Positions 52,833 to 63,360 of a DNA stretch of 64,000 nt are shown here, piece by piece. The stretch covers positions 49,995,615 through 50,059,614 of the forward strand of contig NC_084591.1 of assembly GCF_033807715.1 (NCBI RefSeq), given 5' to 3'. The position numbers and the translations under genes were made by a program. The DNA comes from Cololabis saira. Taxonomy: Eukaryota > Chordata > Actinopteri > Beloniformes > Belonidae. Each line of letters begins with the position of its first letter. Position 1 is the stretch's first letter. The notes under the pieces are model-generated. The model made no database searches, had not been told where the DNA came from, and saw only the letters and a program-made list of their open reading frames with translations.

Positions 52833-54593
52833 CAGTGTTGGGGGTAACGCGTTACAAAAGTAACGCAATTACAGTAATGTATTACTATTTGCTGTAACGC
52901 AGTAATATAACGCATTACTAATAAATTTTCGGTAATATTTTACTCGTTACAATCTAAGTAACGCGCGTTACAACGCATTTTAACCCGTTTAGCTGTTGTT
53001 TTTTTAAAGAATTCACCAACACCGCGTCCGCGAGACATCCCGACAACAGAAAAAAGCGTTGGGAACGCGGCGCGGCGGAACGTAGCGCCGCTGGACACTG
53101 TTTGTGTGGGGACTGTTCATGGAGCAGAGCCGGCAGGGAAAAGTCAACAGTGCAGCGTGTCCGCGTGTAACTTAAATCTACCATGGTCTCAGCGTTAGGG
53201 CTCGGCCAAGTCAGGCTTTATTAATACATGGGCTTTATACATTTATTAAATATATATGAGCGCGGAGTCGGCGAGGAGCTGCGCGCGGCGAGGAGCACAC
53301 GCCTGCGTTGGTGTAACGCGGAACCATAAATCAGCCTTAAACCACACCTGCAGCCCATCAGGAGGAGAGGTTAAAACAGCTGCGAGTTGTTGATTTCTGG
53401 TTCGTTTTGTTAACTCGGAGAGCTTTATTGGTTTGTTTGTTAGCTTGCTGGTGTTTTTTTTCTCTCTGGGAGTTATTTATGAAGAAGTTCTGAGTTCTGA
53501 GCAGTAGCCTATTCGAGTTGAGGGGGGATGAGGGGTGATGTGATGGCACCCCCCCTGAAATAAAAACGGTCCAAATCACCCCCCCCTGAAATAAAAACGG
53601 TCCAAATCACCCCCCCCTGAAATAAAAAACGGTCCAAATCACCCCCCCCTGAAATAAAAAACGGTCCAAATCATCCCCCCTGAAATAAAAACAGTCCAAA
53701 TCATCCCCCCCTGAAATAAAAACGGTCCAAATCACCCCTGAAATAAAAACGGTCCAAATCATCCCCCCTGAAATAAAAACGGTCCAAATCATCCCCCCTG
53801 AAATAAAAACGGTCCAAATCACCCCCCTGAAATAAAAACGGTCCAAATCATCCCCCCTGAAATAAAAACGGTCCAAATCATCCCCCCTGAAATAAAAACA
53901 GTCCAAATCATCCCCCCCTGAAATAAAAACGGTCCAAATCACCCCCCCTGAAATAAAAACGGTCCAAATCATCCCCCCTGAAATAAAAACGGTCCAAATC
54001 ATCCCCCCTGAAATAAAAACAGTCCAAATCATCCCCCCTGAAATAAAAACGGTCCAAATCACCCCCCCTGAAATAAAAACGGTCCAAATCATCCCCCCTG
54101 AAATAAAAACAGTCCAAATCATCCCCCCTGAAATAAAAACAGTCCAAATCATCCCCCCTGAAATAAAAACGGTCCAAATCATCCCCCCTGAAATAAAAAC
54201 GGTCCAAATCATCCCCCCTGAAATAAAAACGGTCCAAATCACCCCCACTGTAAAACTGCCATCCCCCCTTTCCATCCCTTATGTCATTTCATCAATGAAT
54301 GTGGTTTTACTGCTATTTCAACATTTAGAGTCATCACCAGAAAAATAACTTATTTGACAATTTTCACCTGTTTCAAGTAAATTTTCACTTGAAATAAATA
54401 GAAAAATCTGCCAGTGGGACAAGATTTATCTTTTTTTGCTATTTTGTTGAAAGTAACTCAAAAGTAATACACAAGTAGTGTAACGCATTACAATTCAGAT
54501 ATAGTAATATTGTAATGTAACTAATTACTTTCAAATGACAGTAACTAGTAATATATAATGTATTATATTTTGGATGTAACTTGCCCAACACTG
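52833..54593. mobile_element. hAT-type element inserted in the L1
   Basis: 1761 bp with CAGTGTTGGGGGTAACGCG and CTTGCCCAACACTG ends, and ATGGCCAC duplicated at 52825-52832 and 54594-54601. It carries the 23-copy 30 bp minisatellite and a sequence block shared with 24790-24860. No transposase frame remains. It lies between ORF1 and ORF2 of the L1. Confidence 0.95.
53551..54244 (-). repeat. 30 bp minisatellite, 23 units
   Basis: 23 units of about 30 bp, on this strand CCTGAAATAAAAACGGTCCA plus AATCATCCCC. It is the inverse of the 7-unit array at 24861-25064. Frames of up to 222 codons (repeating GMIWTVFIS) are artefacts. Confidence 0.97.
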
Positions 54594-57500
54594 ATGGCCA
54601 CTAATACTGGTACTTCTGTGAGGTTGTTGAGCTGGAATATTAAAGGCATGGGGAGTCCAATTAAGAGATCGAGAATATTTGCTCACCTGAGACGTCTTAA
54701 AGCTGACTTAGTGTTCCTTCAGGAAACCCACATGCGCACCAAAGACCAGGTCAGACTTAAATGTCCCTGGGTTTCTGAGGTGTTTCACTCTGATTTCAAC
54801 TCTAAGGCCAGGGGGGTTGCTATATTAATTGGTAAGTCAATGCAGTTTTCAGCATCTAAGGTGATTTCAGACAAAAACGGCAGATACTTAATTGTGGCGG
54901 GTACGCTATTTCATATTCCCATATTATTAGTTAATATATATGCCCCCAATTTTGACAACCCACACTTTATGAACAAGCTTTTTGAATGTCTCCCCTCATT
55001 GAACGACAGTCTTCTTATAATTGGCGGGGATATGAACTGCGTAATTGACCCCAAACTAGACCGCTCCAGCCCACGAAATCTGACTCCTTCTTCAATGTCG
55101 AGGTCTCTTTCAGATTTTGTGTCCAAGAACGGTTGCACCGATCCTTGGAGATTTTATAACCCTTGTACCAAAAAATATTCCTTCTTTTCTCAGATGCATC
55201 AATCTTTCTCTCGTATTGATTATTATTTTATTGATGCTAAACTAATTCCCAAAGTACTGTCTGTTGATTATCATCCTATTGTGATCTCCGACCACGCTCC
55301 TCTTTCTTTGGATATTCAGTTCTCTTCACAGCCACGCTACTCAACATCTTGGAGGTTCAATACATTACTTCTCTCAGATGATAAGTTCACCAATTTTATT
55401 ACAACTAAAATTGATGATTACATCTCTATAAATCAAAATGATATGGAACCAATTTCCTCTTCACTGCTGTGGGAATCATTAAAAGCATATTTGCGGGGAC
55501 AAATTATCTTCTTCTCTGCTCACTTGAATAAGTCCCGGAAAGCCAAATTACAAGAACTCTCTATTAAGATCACAAAATTGGACCAACAACTTGCTACTTG
55601 CCCCTCTCCCAGTTTTCTTAAGCAACGTGTCGATTTACAGACTGAATTTGATCTCCTTACCACTAATGACGCAGAGCGACTTCTCTTACGATCACGCTCC
55701 GTGTATTATGAACATGGAGACAAGGCAAGTCGGCTCATGGCTCATCAGCTACGTCGCCAGGCAGCCTCACGTATGATCCTTCAGATAAAAGATTCATCAG
55801 GCTCATTGCATCAGGATCCCACCGCCATTAATTCTGTCTTTCACTCATTTTATTCCTCTTTATATACGTCTGAATCTCCATCTGGCTCCACTGAATTGAA
55901 TTCATTCTTAGATAGCCTCAACTTTCCTGTTATAGGCTCCGATGCTGCTAAAAATCTTGACTCGCCATTAACGGTAGAAGAAATTAATCTCGCTGTGAGA
56001 AGTATGCAAAATAACAAAGCTCCTGGCCCTGATGGATTTCCAGTGGAATTTTTTAAGAAATTTCAGGATAAATTGTCCCCTTTATTGCATGCTGTTTATA
56101 AGGAATCACTGGAACATGGCACTCTCCCTCCCACTTTAAGGCAAGCCTCCATAAGTCTCCTCTTAAAAAAAGATAAGGATCCAACTCTCTGCGGCTCATA
56201 CAGACCTCTTTCGTTAATAAATGTAGATGCTAAGATCCTTGCTAAAGCCTTGGCTTATCGCTTGGAGAACATTGTGCCAACTATTGTCTCAAATGAACAG
56301 ACAGGATTTGTTAAGGGGCGACAGTTATTCTTTAATGTGCGGACACTTTTAAATATTATTCACTCTAAAACTATCACCACAACACCTGAAGTCGTAATCT
56401 CAGTCGATGCTGAAAAGGCATTTGATAGGATTGAATGGGACTATTTATTTACTGTACTGAAGAAGTTTGGGCTGGGGAATGGGTTCATTTCTTTGATTCG
56501 TCTCCTTTACACGTCTCCACAAGCAAGCGTTTCCACTAATGGCATTCAGTCCAATTTTTTTACTCTAGCCCGTGGCACCAGACAGGGGTGTCCCCTCTCT
56601 CCCCTATTATTAGCACTAGCTATAGAGCCCCTGTCAATCTTTCTGAGGTCCTCCCCCACTTTTACTGGGATCTCCCGATTGGGAACAGAATATAAGCTGT
56701 CACTTTACGCTGATGACTTACTGTTATATGTCTCGGATCCTGTCCTCTCCATTCCTTCAATTTTATCTGCTTTCCAGAGATTCGGGTCTTTCTCAGGCTA
56801 TAAAGTGAACGTATCTAAAAGTGAATGCTATCCCATTAATGACTCAGCAACACAGCTCGTACAGTCAGATATCCCTTTTAAGATTAGTCCTTCCGGCTTT
56901 AGGTATCTTGGGATCAACGTAACCAGAACGTTAAGCTCTCTTTTTTCTGCTAATCTCTCACCTTTAATGTCTACAATTAAATCTGACCTCCATAGATGGA
57001 AAAGCTTACCTCTTTCATTAATTGGAAGAATTAACGCAGTTAAAATGAATATTTTGCCCAAATTTCTATTTCTGTTCCATTGTCTTCCACTTTTCTTACC
57101 AAAACACTTTTTTAAAATAATTGATCAAACTATTTCTGACTTCTTATGGTGTGGGAAGGCTCCTAGAATCCGCAAATCCACACTTCAGAGATGTAAATTC
57201 AATGGCGGACTGGCACTTCCCAATTTCCAACTGTATTATTGGGCAGCACATATTCAAAAAATTTCATTTTGGTTCAATTCGGTGAATATGCCATGGTGTA
57301 AATTGGAGGCACAGTCATGCATTTCATCCTCTTTACCTGCTCTACTTACCTCATCTATTCCATCCAACCTCTCTGTCTTTACAAATAATCAAGTGGTTCA
57401 CTCCACACTTAAAATTTGGTATCAATTTAGGAAACACTTCAAATTTAAGTCAGCATCTACTTTAGCTCCATTACTGAACAATCGTTTATTTCGACCTCCG

Positions 57501-58397
57501 CTTACAGATTCAACCTTTCTCATATGGCATAATAAGGGCCTGAAAAGTTTTGGAGATCTTTACAAGGATGGTATCTTTCGCAGCTTTGCAGATCTCTCAG
57601 GTGAATTTAATCTCCCGCCTTCTCATCTCTTTCGATACTTTCAGATTAGACACTGCGCTAAAGCTTTGTTTCCAGTTTTTCCATCCTCTCCGCCGACTCT
57701 ACAGTGGGAGGTGCTTTTAAACCATGATCCACTTCAAAAATCACTGATCTCTAAGGTTTACGATGACCTTCTGTCTTTCGATCTCTCTCCAGTTATTAAA
57801 GTTAGGGCTGCCTGGGAAGATGAACTGGATCTAAATTTGGAGGATGACTGGTGGGACGCTGCTCTTAAAAAAATTTACACAAGTTCATCCTGCGCTCGTC
57901 TTACACTTATACAGTTTAAAGTACTGTTTAGAGTCCACTTTTCTAAAGCTCGACTCTCACAGATCTATCCCAGTGTCACTGACGAATGCGACAAATGTCA
58001 TGCCTCGTCCTGCAATTTAACCCATATGTTTTACTCTTGCCCACTACTTTCTCGCTTTTGGTCGAATTATTTTGACACCATGTCAAAAATACTCTCGGTG
58101 AATATAAAAGTCTCCCCCCATGTTGCCATATTCGGGCTCCCAGAGGACCATGGCCGGTTTACTTCAAACCAAAAAGACATTTTGGCTTTTACTTCCTTAC
58201 TGGCAAGACGCCACCTTCTTCTCCACTGGAAGTCGACTAAGGCTCCTTCTAGTACCCAGTGGCTCAACGACACCATGTTTTTTCTGAAGCTGGAAAAGAT
58301 TAAATATTCACTGAAGGGTAGTTGCAACAAATTTTATAATAAGTGGCTTCCCTTTCTTACATTCTTCCACTCTCTCCAGTCCCTGCCTCCTGATTGA
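54594..58397 (+). CDS. L1 ORF2 protein (endonuclease and reverse transcriptase)
   Basis: A 1267-residue open frame from ATG 54594 to TGA. The apurinic-like endonuclease has SWNIKG (Asn15), FLQETH (Glu44), NIYAPN, GGDMN, SRIDYYF and SDHAPL (about 231-236). The reverse transcriptase at about 470-770 has NNKAPGPDGFPVEFF, SYRPLSLINVDAKIL, NEQTGFVKGR, SVDAEKAFDRIEW, GTRQGCPLSPLL and LYADDLLLYV (catalytic YADD, about 705). A Cys/His cluster (CDKCHASSCNLTHMFYSC) lies at about 1131. The enzyme nicks target DNA and primes cDNA synthesis. The start codon lies in the 8 bp duplication made by the hAT insertion, so the frame begins at the very edge of that element. No stop or frameshift is seen. Confidence 0.95.
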   Translation: MATNTGTSVRLLSWNIKGMGSPIKRSRIFAHLRRLKADLVFLQETHMRTKDQVRLKCPWVSEVFHSDFNSKARGVAILIGKSMQFSASKVISDKNGRYLIVAGTLFHIPILLVNIYAPNFDNPHFMNKLFECLPSLNDSLLIIGGDMNCVIDPKLDRSSPRNLTPSSMSRSLSDFVSKNGCTDPWRFYNPCTKKYSFFSQMHQSFSRIDYYFIDAKLIPKVLSVDYHPIVISDHAPLSLDIQFSSQPRYSTSWRFNTLLLSDDKFTNFITTKIDDYISINQNDMEPISSSLLWESLKAYLRGQIIFFSAHLNKSRKAKLQELSIKITKLDQQLATCPSPSFLKQRVDLQTEFDLLTTNDAERLLLRSRSVYYEHGDKASRLMAHQLRRQAASRMILQIKDSSGSLHQDPTAINSVFHSFYSSLYTSESPSGSTELNSFLDSLNFPVIGSDAAKNLDSPLTVEEINLAVRSMQNNKAPGPDGFPVEFFKKFQDKLSPLLHAVYKESLEHGTLPPTLRQASISLLLKKDKDPTLCGSYRPLSLINVDAKILAKALAYRLENIVPTIVSNEQTGFVKGRQLFFNVRTLLNIIHSKTITTTPEVVISVDAEKAFDRIEWDYLFTVLKKFGLGNGFISLIRLLYTSPQASVSTNGIQSNFFTLARGTRQGCPLSPLLLALAIEPLSIFLRSSPTFTGISRLGTEYKLSLYADDLLLYVSDPVLSIPSILSAFQRFGSFSGYKVNVSKSECYPINDSATQLVQSDIPFKISPSGFRYLGINVTRTLSSLFSANLSPLMSTIKSDLHRWKSLPLSLIGRINAVKMNILPKFLFLFHCLPLFLPKHFFKIIDQTISDFLWCGKAPRIRKSTLQRCKFNGGLALPNFQLYYWAAHIQKISFWFNSVNMPWCKLEAQSCISSSLPALLTSSIPSNLSVFTNNQVVHSTLKIWYQFRKHFKFKSASTLAPLLNNRLFRPPLTDSTFLIWHNKGLKSFGDLYKDGIFRSFADLSGEFNLPPSHLFRYFQIRHCAKALFPVFPSSPPTLQWEVLLNHDPLQKSLISKVYDDLLSFDLSPVIKVRAAWEDELDLNLEDDWWDAALKKIYTSSSCARLTLIQFKVLFRVHFSKARLSQIYPSVTDECDKCHASSCNLTHMFYSCPLLSRFWSNYFDTMSKILSVNIKVSPHVAIFGLPEDHGRFTSNQKDILAFTSLLARRHLLLHWKSTKAPSSTQWLNDTMFFLKLEKIKYSLKGSCNKFYNKWLPFLTFFHSLQSLPPD

Positions 58398-59149
58398 CGG
58401 ATCCCCCCCTCCCTCTCTTCTCTCATTCCTTTCTTTCTTCCTCCTTTTTATTTATCTTTTTATTTACTTTTCTTTTGTTTTTGGGTTTTTTTTTTTTTTT
58501 TTCCCCCTTTTTATTCATCTATTTTTTTAATTTATACTGTTTAGCTTAAATACTTAAATATTACTTGTATATAAGAATATAATAATTTTCGTGTATTTGT
58601 CATTGTTTTGTGTGGATTTTTTGTTCTGTTCTTAATTCCAAAAAAAAAAAAAAAGGAGGTAGACTGTATATCTTTTTTTTGTTTATTCCTGTTCAACTGT
58701 GCCTTACCCCCTAATAAAAATATCAAAACAAAAAAGAAAATCGGGACAACCAATCAGAAGAAGGGGCGGGGCTAATTCAGGCCAATGAAGGTCAAGGACT
58801 CAATACCGAGTCCCATGACACCACCCACGACTCTTTATGTCAAACCATTCAAAAGTTATGGCAGAGAAAAGTATTCTAGGGGGCGCTGTTGAGCCGTTAG
58901 GCCACGCCCATTAATGCAAACCATGAAATATCAAATTTATCGCCAGGCCTGGCTTGCATGCAAAATTTGGTGACTTTTGGAAAACTATTAAATATGGACC
59001 AATCAGATGAAGGGGACAAGCACTTTTTCGCGTCTAGCATCGCCACGGTAACACTTTTGAAAGAAAAAAGTAATGTGCGTCGTCGTAGGACAGAGACGCA
59101 CATTTTGATGTAAAAAAAACACAAAAATTGCTGACAAAAAGTTCGGCAT

Positions 59150-59222
59150 AAAGCTAGGCTCGAGCTCTCGACCTCTGGAACCAAAGACCATAATGCTCTG
59201 GCTGAGCTAAGTCTCAGCTAAC
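59150..59222 (-). other. tRNA-like remnant
   Basis: On the minus strand TTAGCTCAGCCAGAGCATTA resembles an RNA polymerase III A box, and GGTCGAGAGCTCGAGCC is a degenerate B box about 30 bases on. A closed cloverleaf could not be drawn. It is probably the head of an old SINE or a tRNA pseudogene inserted into copy 5. Confidence 0.4.
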
Positions 59223-61400
59223 TTTTTCACTTTGACTTACTGGCTTAGTAGAGACCAACATAGCGATAAAATGTCTGGAACTGTTTTTTCCTAATTTTTT
59301 AAATATTTGTAAGGTATAAATATTAGTAAAGGGGCTAATTAAAGCCAAAGAAGCTCAAGGACTCATTACAGATTCCCATGACACCACCCACGACTCTCTA
59401 TGTCAAAACATTCAAATGTTATACCAGGAAATAGGGACAACCAATCAGAAGAAGGGGCGGGGCTAATTCAGTCCAATAAACGTCAAGGACTCAATACAAA
59501 GTCCCATGACACCACCCACAACTTCCTATGTCAAACCATTAAAAAGTTATAGCAGAAAAAAGGGACAACCAATCAGAAGAAGAGGCGGGGCTAATTAAGG
59601 CCAACGAAGCTTAAGGACTCATTACAGAGTCCCATGACACCACCCACGACTCTCTTTGTCAAACCATCCAAAAGTTATGGCAGATAAAAGTATTCTAGGG
59701 GGCGCTGTTGAGCCGTTAGGCCACGCCCATTAATGCAAACCATGAAATATCAAATTTATCGCCAAGTCTGGCTTGCATGCAAAATTTGGTGACTTTTGGA
59801 GAACTATCAAATATGGACCAATCACTTGAAGGGGGGGTGCGCCTTTTGGCGTCTAGCGTCGCCACGGTAACACTTTTGAAAGAGAAAAGTAATGCGTGGT
59901 GTCGCAAGATGAAGACGCACATTTTGATGTATAACACACCTGGGTGCACGTTACGGTTCGGGCTGAATTAACTGCCGAAGGAATAGCATAAATTTCGCCA
60001 AAATGACACAATTTATTCAAAATGGCCGACATCCTGTTCGTTTCGGGCATGGCTCCAAGAGACTTTTCTTTAAGTTGTGCCATGATACAGGTGTGTAGCG
60101 ATTTTCGTGCATGTACGTCAAACCGTATTGTGGGGCTTGAGGCACAAAGTTTTCCGGGGGGCGCTGTTGAGCCATTTTGCCACGCCCATTAATGTAAACC
60201 ATAAAATATCAAATTTATCGCCAGGCCTGGCTTGCATGCCAAATTTGGTGCCTTTTGTGGAACTATCAAATATGGACCAATCAGATGAAGGGGGGGTGCG
60301 CTTGTTGGCGTCTAGCGTCGCCACGGTAACACTTTTGAAAGAGGAAAGTAATGCGTGTAGTCGCAGGATGGAGACGCATATTTTGATGTATAACACATCT
60401 GGGTTCACGATACGGTTCGGGCTGAATTAACTCTCGAAGGAATGGCATATATTGCTCCAAAGTTACGCAAGTAATTCAGAATGTTCAACATGGCCGACTT
60501 CCTGTTCGGTTTCGGCCATGGCGCCAAGAGACTTTTCTTTTAGTTGCGACATGATACAGGAGTGTACCAATTTTCGTTCATGTACGTCAAACCGTATTAT
60601 GGGGCTTGAGGCGCAAAATTTTTTCGGTCTGAACCAACCAGATGAAGGGTGGGCGCGCTTTTTGGCGTCTAGCGTCGCCACAGTAACGCTTTTGAAAGAG
60701 AAAAGTAATGCGTGTGGTCGCAGGAGGGAGACGCACATTTTGATGTATAACACACCTGGGTGCACGTTACGGTTCGGGCTGAATTAACTGCCGAAGGAAT
60801 GGCATAAATTGCGCCAAAGTGACACGATTAATTCAAAATGGCCGACTTCCTGTTCGGTTTCGGGCATGACGACAAGAGACTTTTCTTTAAGTTGTCTCAT
60901 GATACAGGTGTGTACCGATTTTCGTGCATGTACGTCAAACCGTATCGTGGGGCTTGAGGCACAAAGTTTTCAAGGGGGCGCTGTTGAGCCATTTTGCCAC
61001 GCCCATTAATGCAAACCATTAAATATCACATTTTTCGCCAGGCCTGGCTTGGGTGCAAAATTTGGTGACTTTTTGGGCACGTTTAGGGGGGCAAAAAGGC
61101 CTTCCTTTTGTCAGAACAATAAGAAGAAGAAGAATAATTCCTACAGATACAATAGGGCCTTCGCACTGCAAGTGCTCGGGCCCTAATAATACGAAGAATT
61201 CCTACAAATACAATAGGGCCTTCGCACTGAAGGTGCTCGGGCCCTAATTAAAGCTATAAAGCTTATAAAAGATGCAAGTTGCAGTAATAACTTTGGGCAC
61301 TCAGCATGAGTTTGATCCTAAAGATTTAGGACTTTTAAACCCTTTAGGACACATTTTGTCATTGTTTTGTCATTGTTTTCAAGCTTATAAAAAATTATAA

Positions 61401-62190
61401 AGCTGCAAGCAGCGATGAACGGGCCCTCGCACTCACGGCCACCGCCCCCATAAGCATATCAGAAATGACACCACCCACGACTCTCTATGTCAAACCATTC
61501 AAAAGTTAGAGCAGAAAAAAGGGACAAACAATCAGAAGAAGGGGCGGGGCTAATTCAGGCCAAAGAAGCTCAAGGACTCATTACAGAATCTGATGACACC
61601 ACCCACGACTCTATGTCAAAACATTCAAATGTTATAGGAGGAAATAGGGACAACCAATCAGAAGAAGGGGCGGGGCTAATTTTCACCAATTATGGTCAAG
61701 GACTCAATACCGAGTCCCATGACACCACCCACGACTCTTTATGTCAAACCTTTCAAAAGTTATGGCAGAGAAAAGTATTCTAGGGGGCGCTGTCCATCCT
61801 CTGACACCACGCATTACTTTTCTCTTTCAAAAGTGTTACCGTGGCGACGCTAGACGCCGAAAAGCGGGACTCTGTAATGAGTCCTTGAGCTTCTTTGGCC
61901 TTAATTAGCCCCGCCCCTTCTTCTGATTGGTTGTCCCGATTTTCTGCTATAACTTTTGAATGGTTTGACATAAAGAGTCGTGGGTGGCGTCATCAGATTC
62001 TGTATGGAGTCCTTGACCTTCATTGGCCTGAATTAGCCCCACCCCTTCTTCTGATTGGTTGTCCCTTTTTTCTGCTATAACTTTTGAATGGTTTGACATA
62101 GGAAGTCGTGGGTGGTGTCATGTCTGATATGCTTATGGGGGGCGGTGGCAGTGAGTGCGAGGGCCCGTTCATCGCTGCTTGCACCTTTAA
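61401..62190. mobile_element. AGCTGCAAGCAGCG family, fold-back copy 6
   Basis: Both outer ends are the GCTGCAAGCAGCG (here GCTGCTTGCACC on the right) left terminus, facing each other. Modules run plus-wise to about 61795, then minus-wise to 62190. The join falls at GGGGGCGCTGTCCATCCTC. It contains four CCAAT/GC-box modules in total, two in each direction. Confidence 0.8.
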
Positions 62191-62202
62191 TTTAACTTGA
62201 TA

Positions 62203-62390
62203 TTGAACACAAGTCACAGACCCAGCAGGTTCTACATCTTTAGTGTTGTTTAGATCACACTGTCAAATACTTCACAGCAGCTTCTCTCCAACCTCCTACT
62301 TCTGCTCCAGGTGCTGATTGTAGTGGAAAAGAAAGCAGGCCGAGTTGAGCCGAGTCGAGTAGGTACTAGTGGAAAAACGCCACAAATGTC
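62203..62390 (+). mobile_element. Right half of a split TGGCGCTTTTCCAC-family element
   Basis: It matches the end of the full copy at 18166-18868, from TTGATATTGAACACAAG to GTAGGTACTAGTGGAAAAACGCCA. It ends about 70 bp downstream, in transcript sense, of a lonp2 donor site. Confidence 0.75.
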
Positions 62391-62457
62391 TTTCACAAGG
62401 AATAAGTGAAGTGCTGATAAACTCCAGAAGTAATGAAAGAGAAACAAAGTGCTTTAC

Positions 62458-62599
62458 CTCCAGCAGCGCGGCTGCTGGGTCTCCCTGCAGGCTCTTCCCC
62501 AGTTTGTCCACCTCGTCCAGGAGGAAAACAGGATTATTGACGCCCACCGTCTTTAAGCCGTTGATAATTCTCCCCGGCATGCTGCCTACGTACGTCCGC
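62458..62599 (-). CDS. lonp2: lonp2 exon (Walker B), first in window
   Basis: This exon completes an Arg codon and encodes [20 protein letters not shown] and [20 protein letters not shown], then PAAALLE. It covers the pore-loop region (YVGSMPG) and the Walker B strand (VFLLDEVDK) whose Asp-Glu pair handles Mg-ATP hydrolysis. The acceptor is CTGCAG|G (phase 2 from the exon before) and the donor GAG|GTAAAG (phase 0). No exon with the Walker A motif (GPPGVGKT) was found between 62600 and 64000, so the upstream exon is outside the window. Confidence 0.96.
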
Positions 62600-62689
62600 C
62601 TGCAGACAGGACGAGGGTTGGAGATGACAACCAGGTGTCTGACTCTATTCCAGACCAACTATGAACTGAAAGAGATGGCTGCGCGACGG

Positions 62690-63360
62690 ATAACAACAGA
62701 AAAGAGCACTTAGGGTTATTTACAATACGCATTACAGAGAACACACCAACAGATTATTTATTGAATCAAGATTAACTGAAACTCCATGATTCTGTTAAGT
62801 TACAGACACTCACAATCATGTACACAGCTAAATGTAAAGCATTACCAGAAAACTTACAACACGTGTTTACTTTCAGTTCAAATATTGAAGATAGTCGTAG
62901 AAAATTTAATTTTAAACATTTATTTGCCCGAACAACTTTAAAGCAGATGAGTGTTTCTGTTGTTGGAATTAAGTTATGGAATTCATTACATTATGATTTA
63001 AAGGGCTGTATAAACATATTTCAGTTTAAAAAGAAATTTAAAGAGAAGAAAATAGCAATGTATGGATGAAATAGTTAATATTTATAATATATGCGTATGG
63101 AGACAGACAATCTATCTTTGATTTTTTTGTTTTTCTTTCTTTGTGATGTTAACTGAGTAATTGTGCAGACCATCTGTTATTATTGTTCAATTTAGTTTTT
63201 GAGGGAGGGGCAGGTAGAATAGGATTTTCTTCTTCCTGCTCCTTTCTGGTTATGGAATATGCTTTTGATTGTGTTGTCATTTTACTTGTTTGTTTTTTTT
63301 GTTTGCATATTTCCATGATCGGAATAAATAAAAATGAAATGAAATGAAATGAAATGAAAT
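62690..63360 (+). mobile_element. LINE 3' end fragment
   Basis: A decayed coding end (VGIKLWNSLHYDLKGCINIF, then QFKKKFKEKK) is followed by a UTR and an AATGAAATGAAATGAAAT tail. The IKLWNSL and FKKKxK motifs are the usual C-terminus of CR1/L2/Rex-type LINEs. It is 5'-truncated. Confidence 0.65.

Larger units (their letters stand above)
51260..58734 (+). mobile_element. Full-length L1-type LINE
   Basis: The element runs from GGGACTTCCGGTGTAGCG to an A-rich tail (AATATCAAAACAAAAAA). It is flanked by a 17 bp duplication, AGAAAATCGGGACAACC, at 51243-51259 and 58735-58751. Without the inserted hAT it is about 5.7 kb. ORF1 and ORF2 are both open. The long duplication and intact frames point to a recent insertion by target-primed reverse transcription. 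The orientation is opposite to lonp2. Confidence 0.95.
51126..61246 (+). mobile_element. AGCTGCAAGCAGCG family element, copy 5 (split by L1)
   Basis: The left part is 51126-51259 and the right part 58735-61246. The right part holds about 120 bp modules, three or four about 450 bp modules and two right-end hairpins in a row (ending at about 61186 and 61246). A foreign patch at about 59113-59335 carries a tRNA-like remnant. Confidence 0.8.

Noticed and set aside
53607..54275. 222-codon minus-strand frame repeating GMIWTVFIS
   Set aside because: It is the translation of the 30 bp minisatellite; a parallel frame reads the same array differently.
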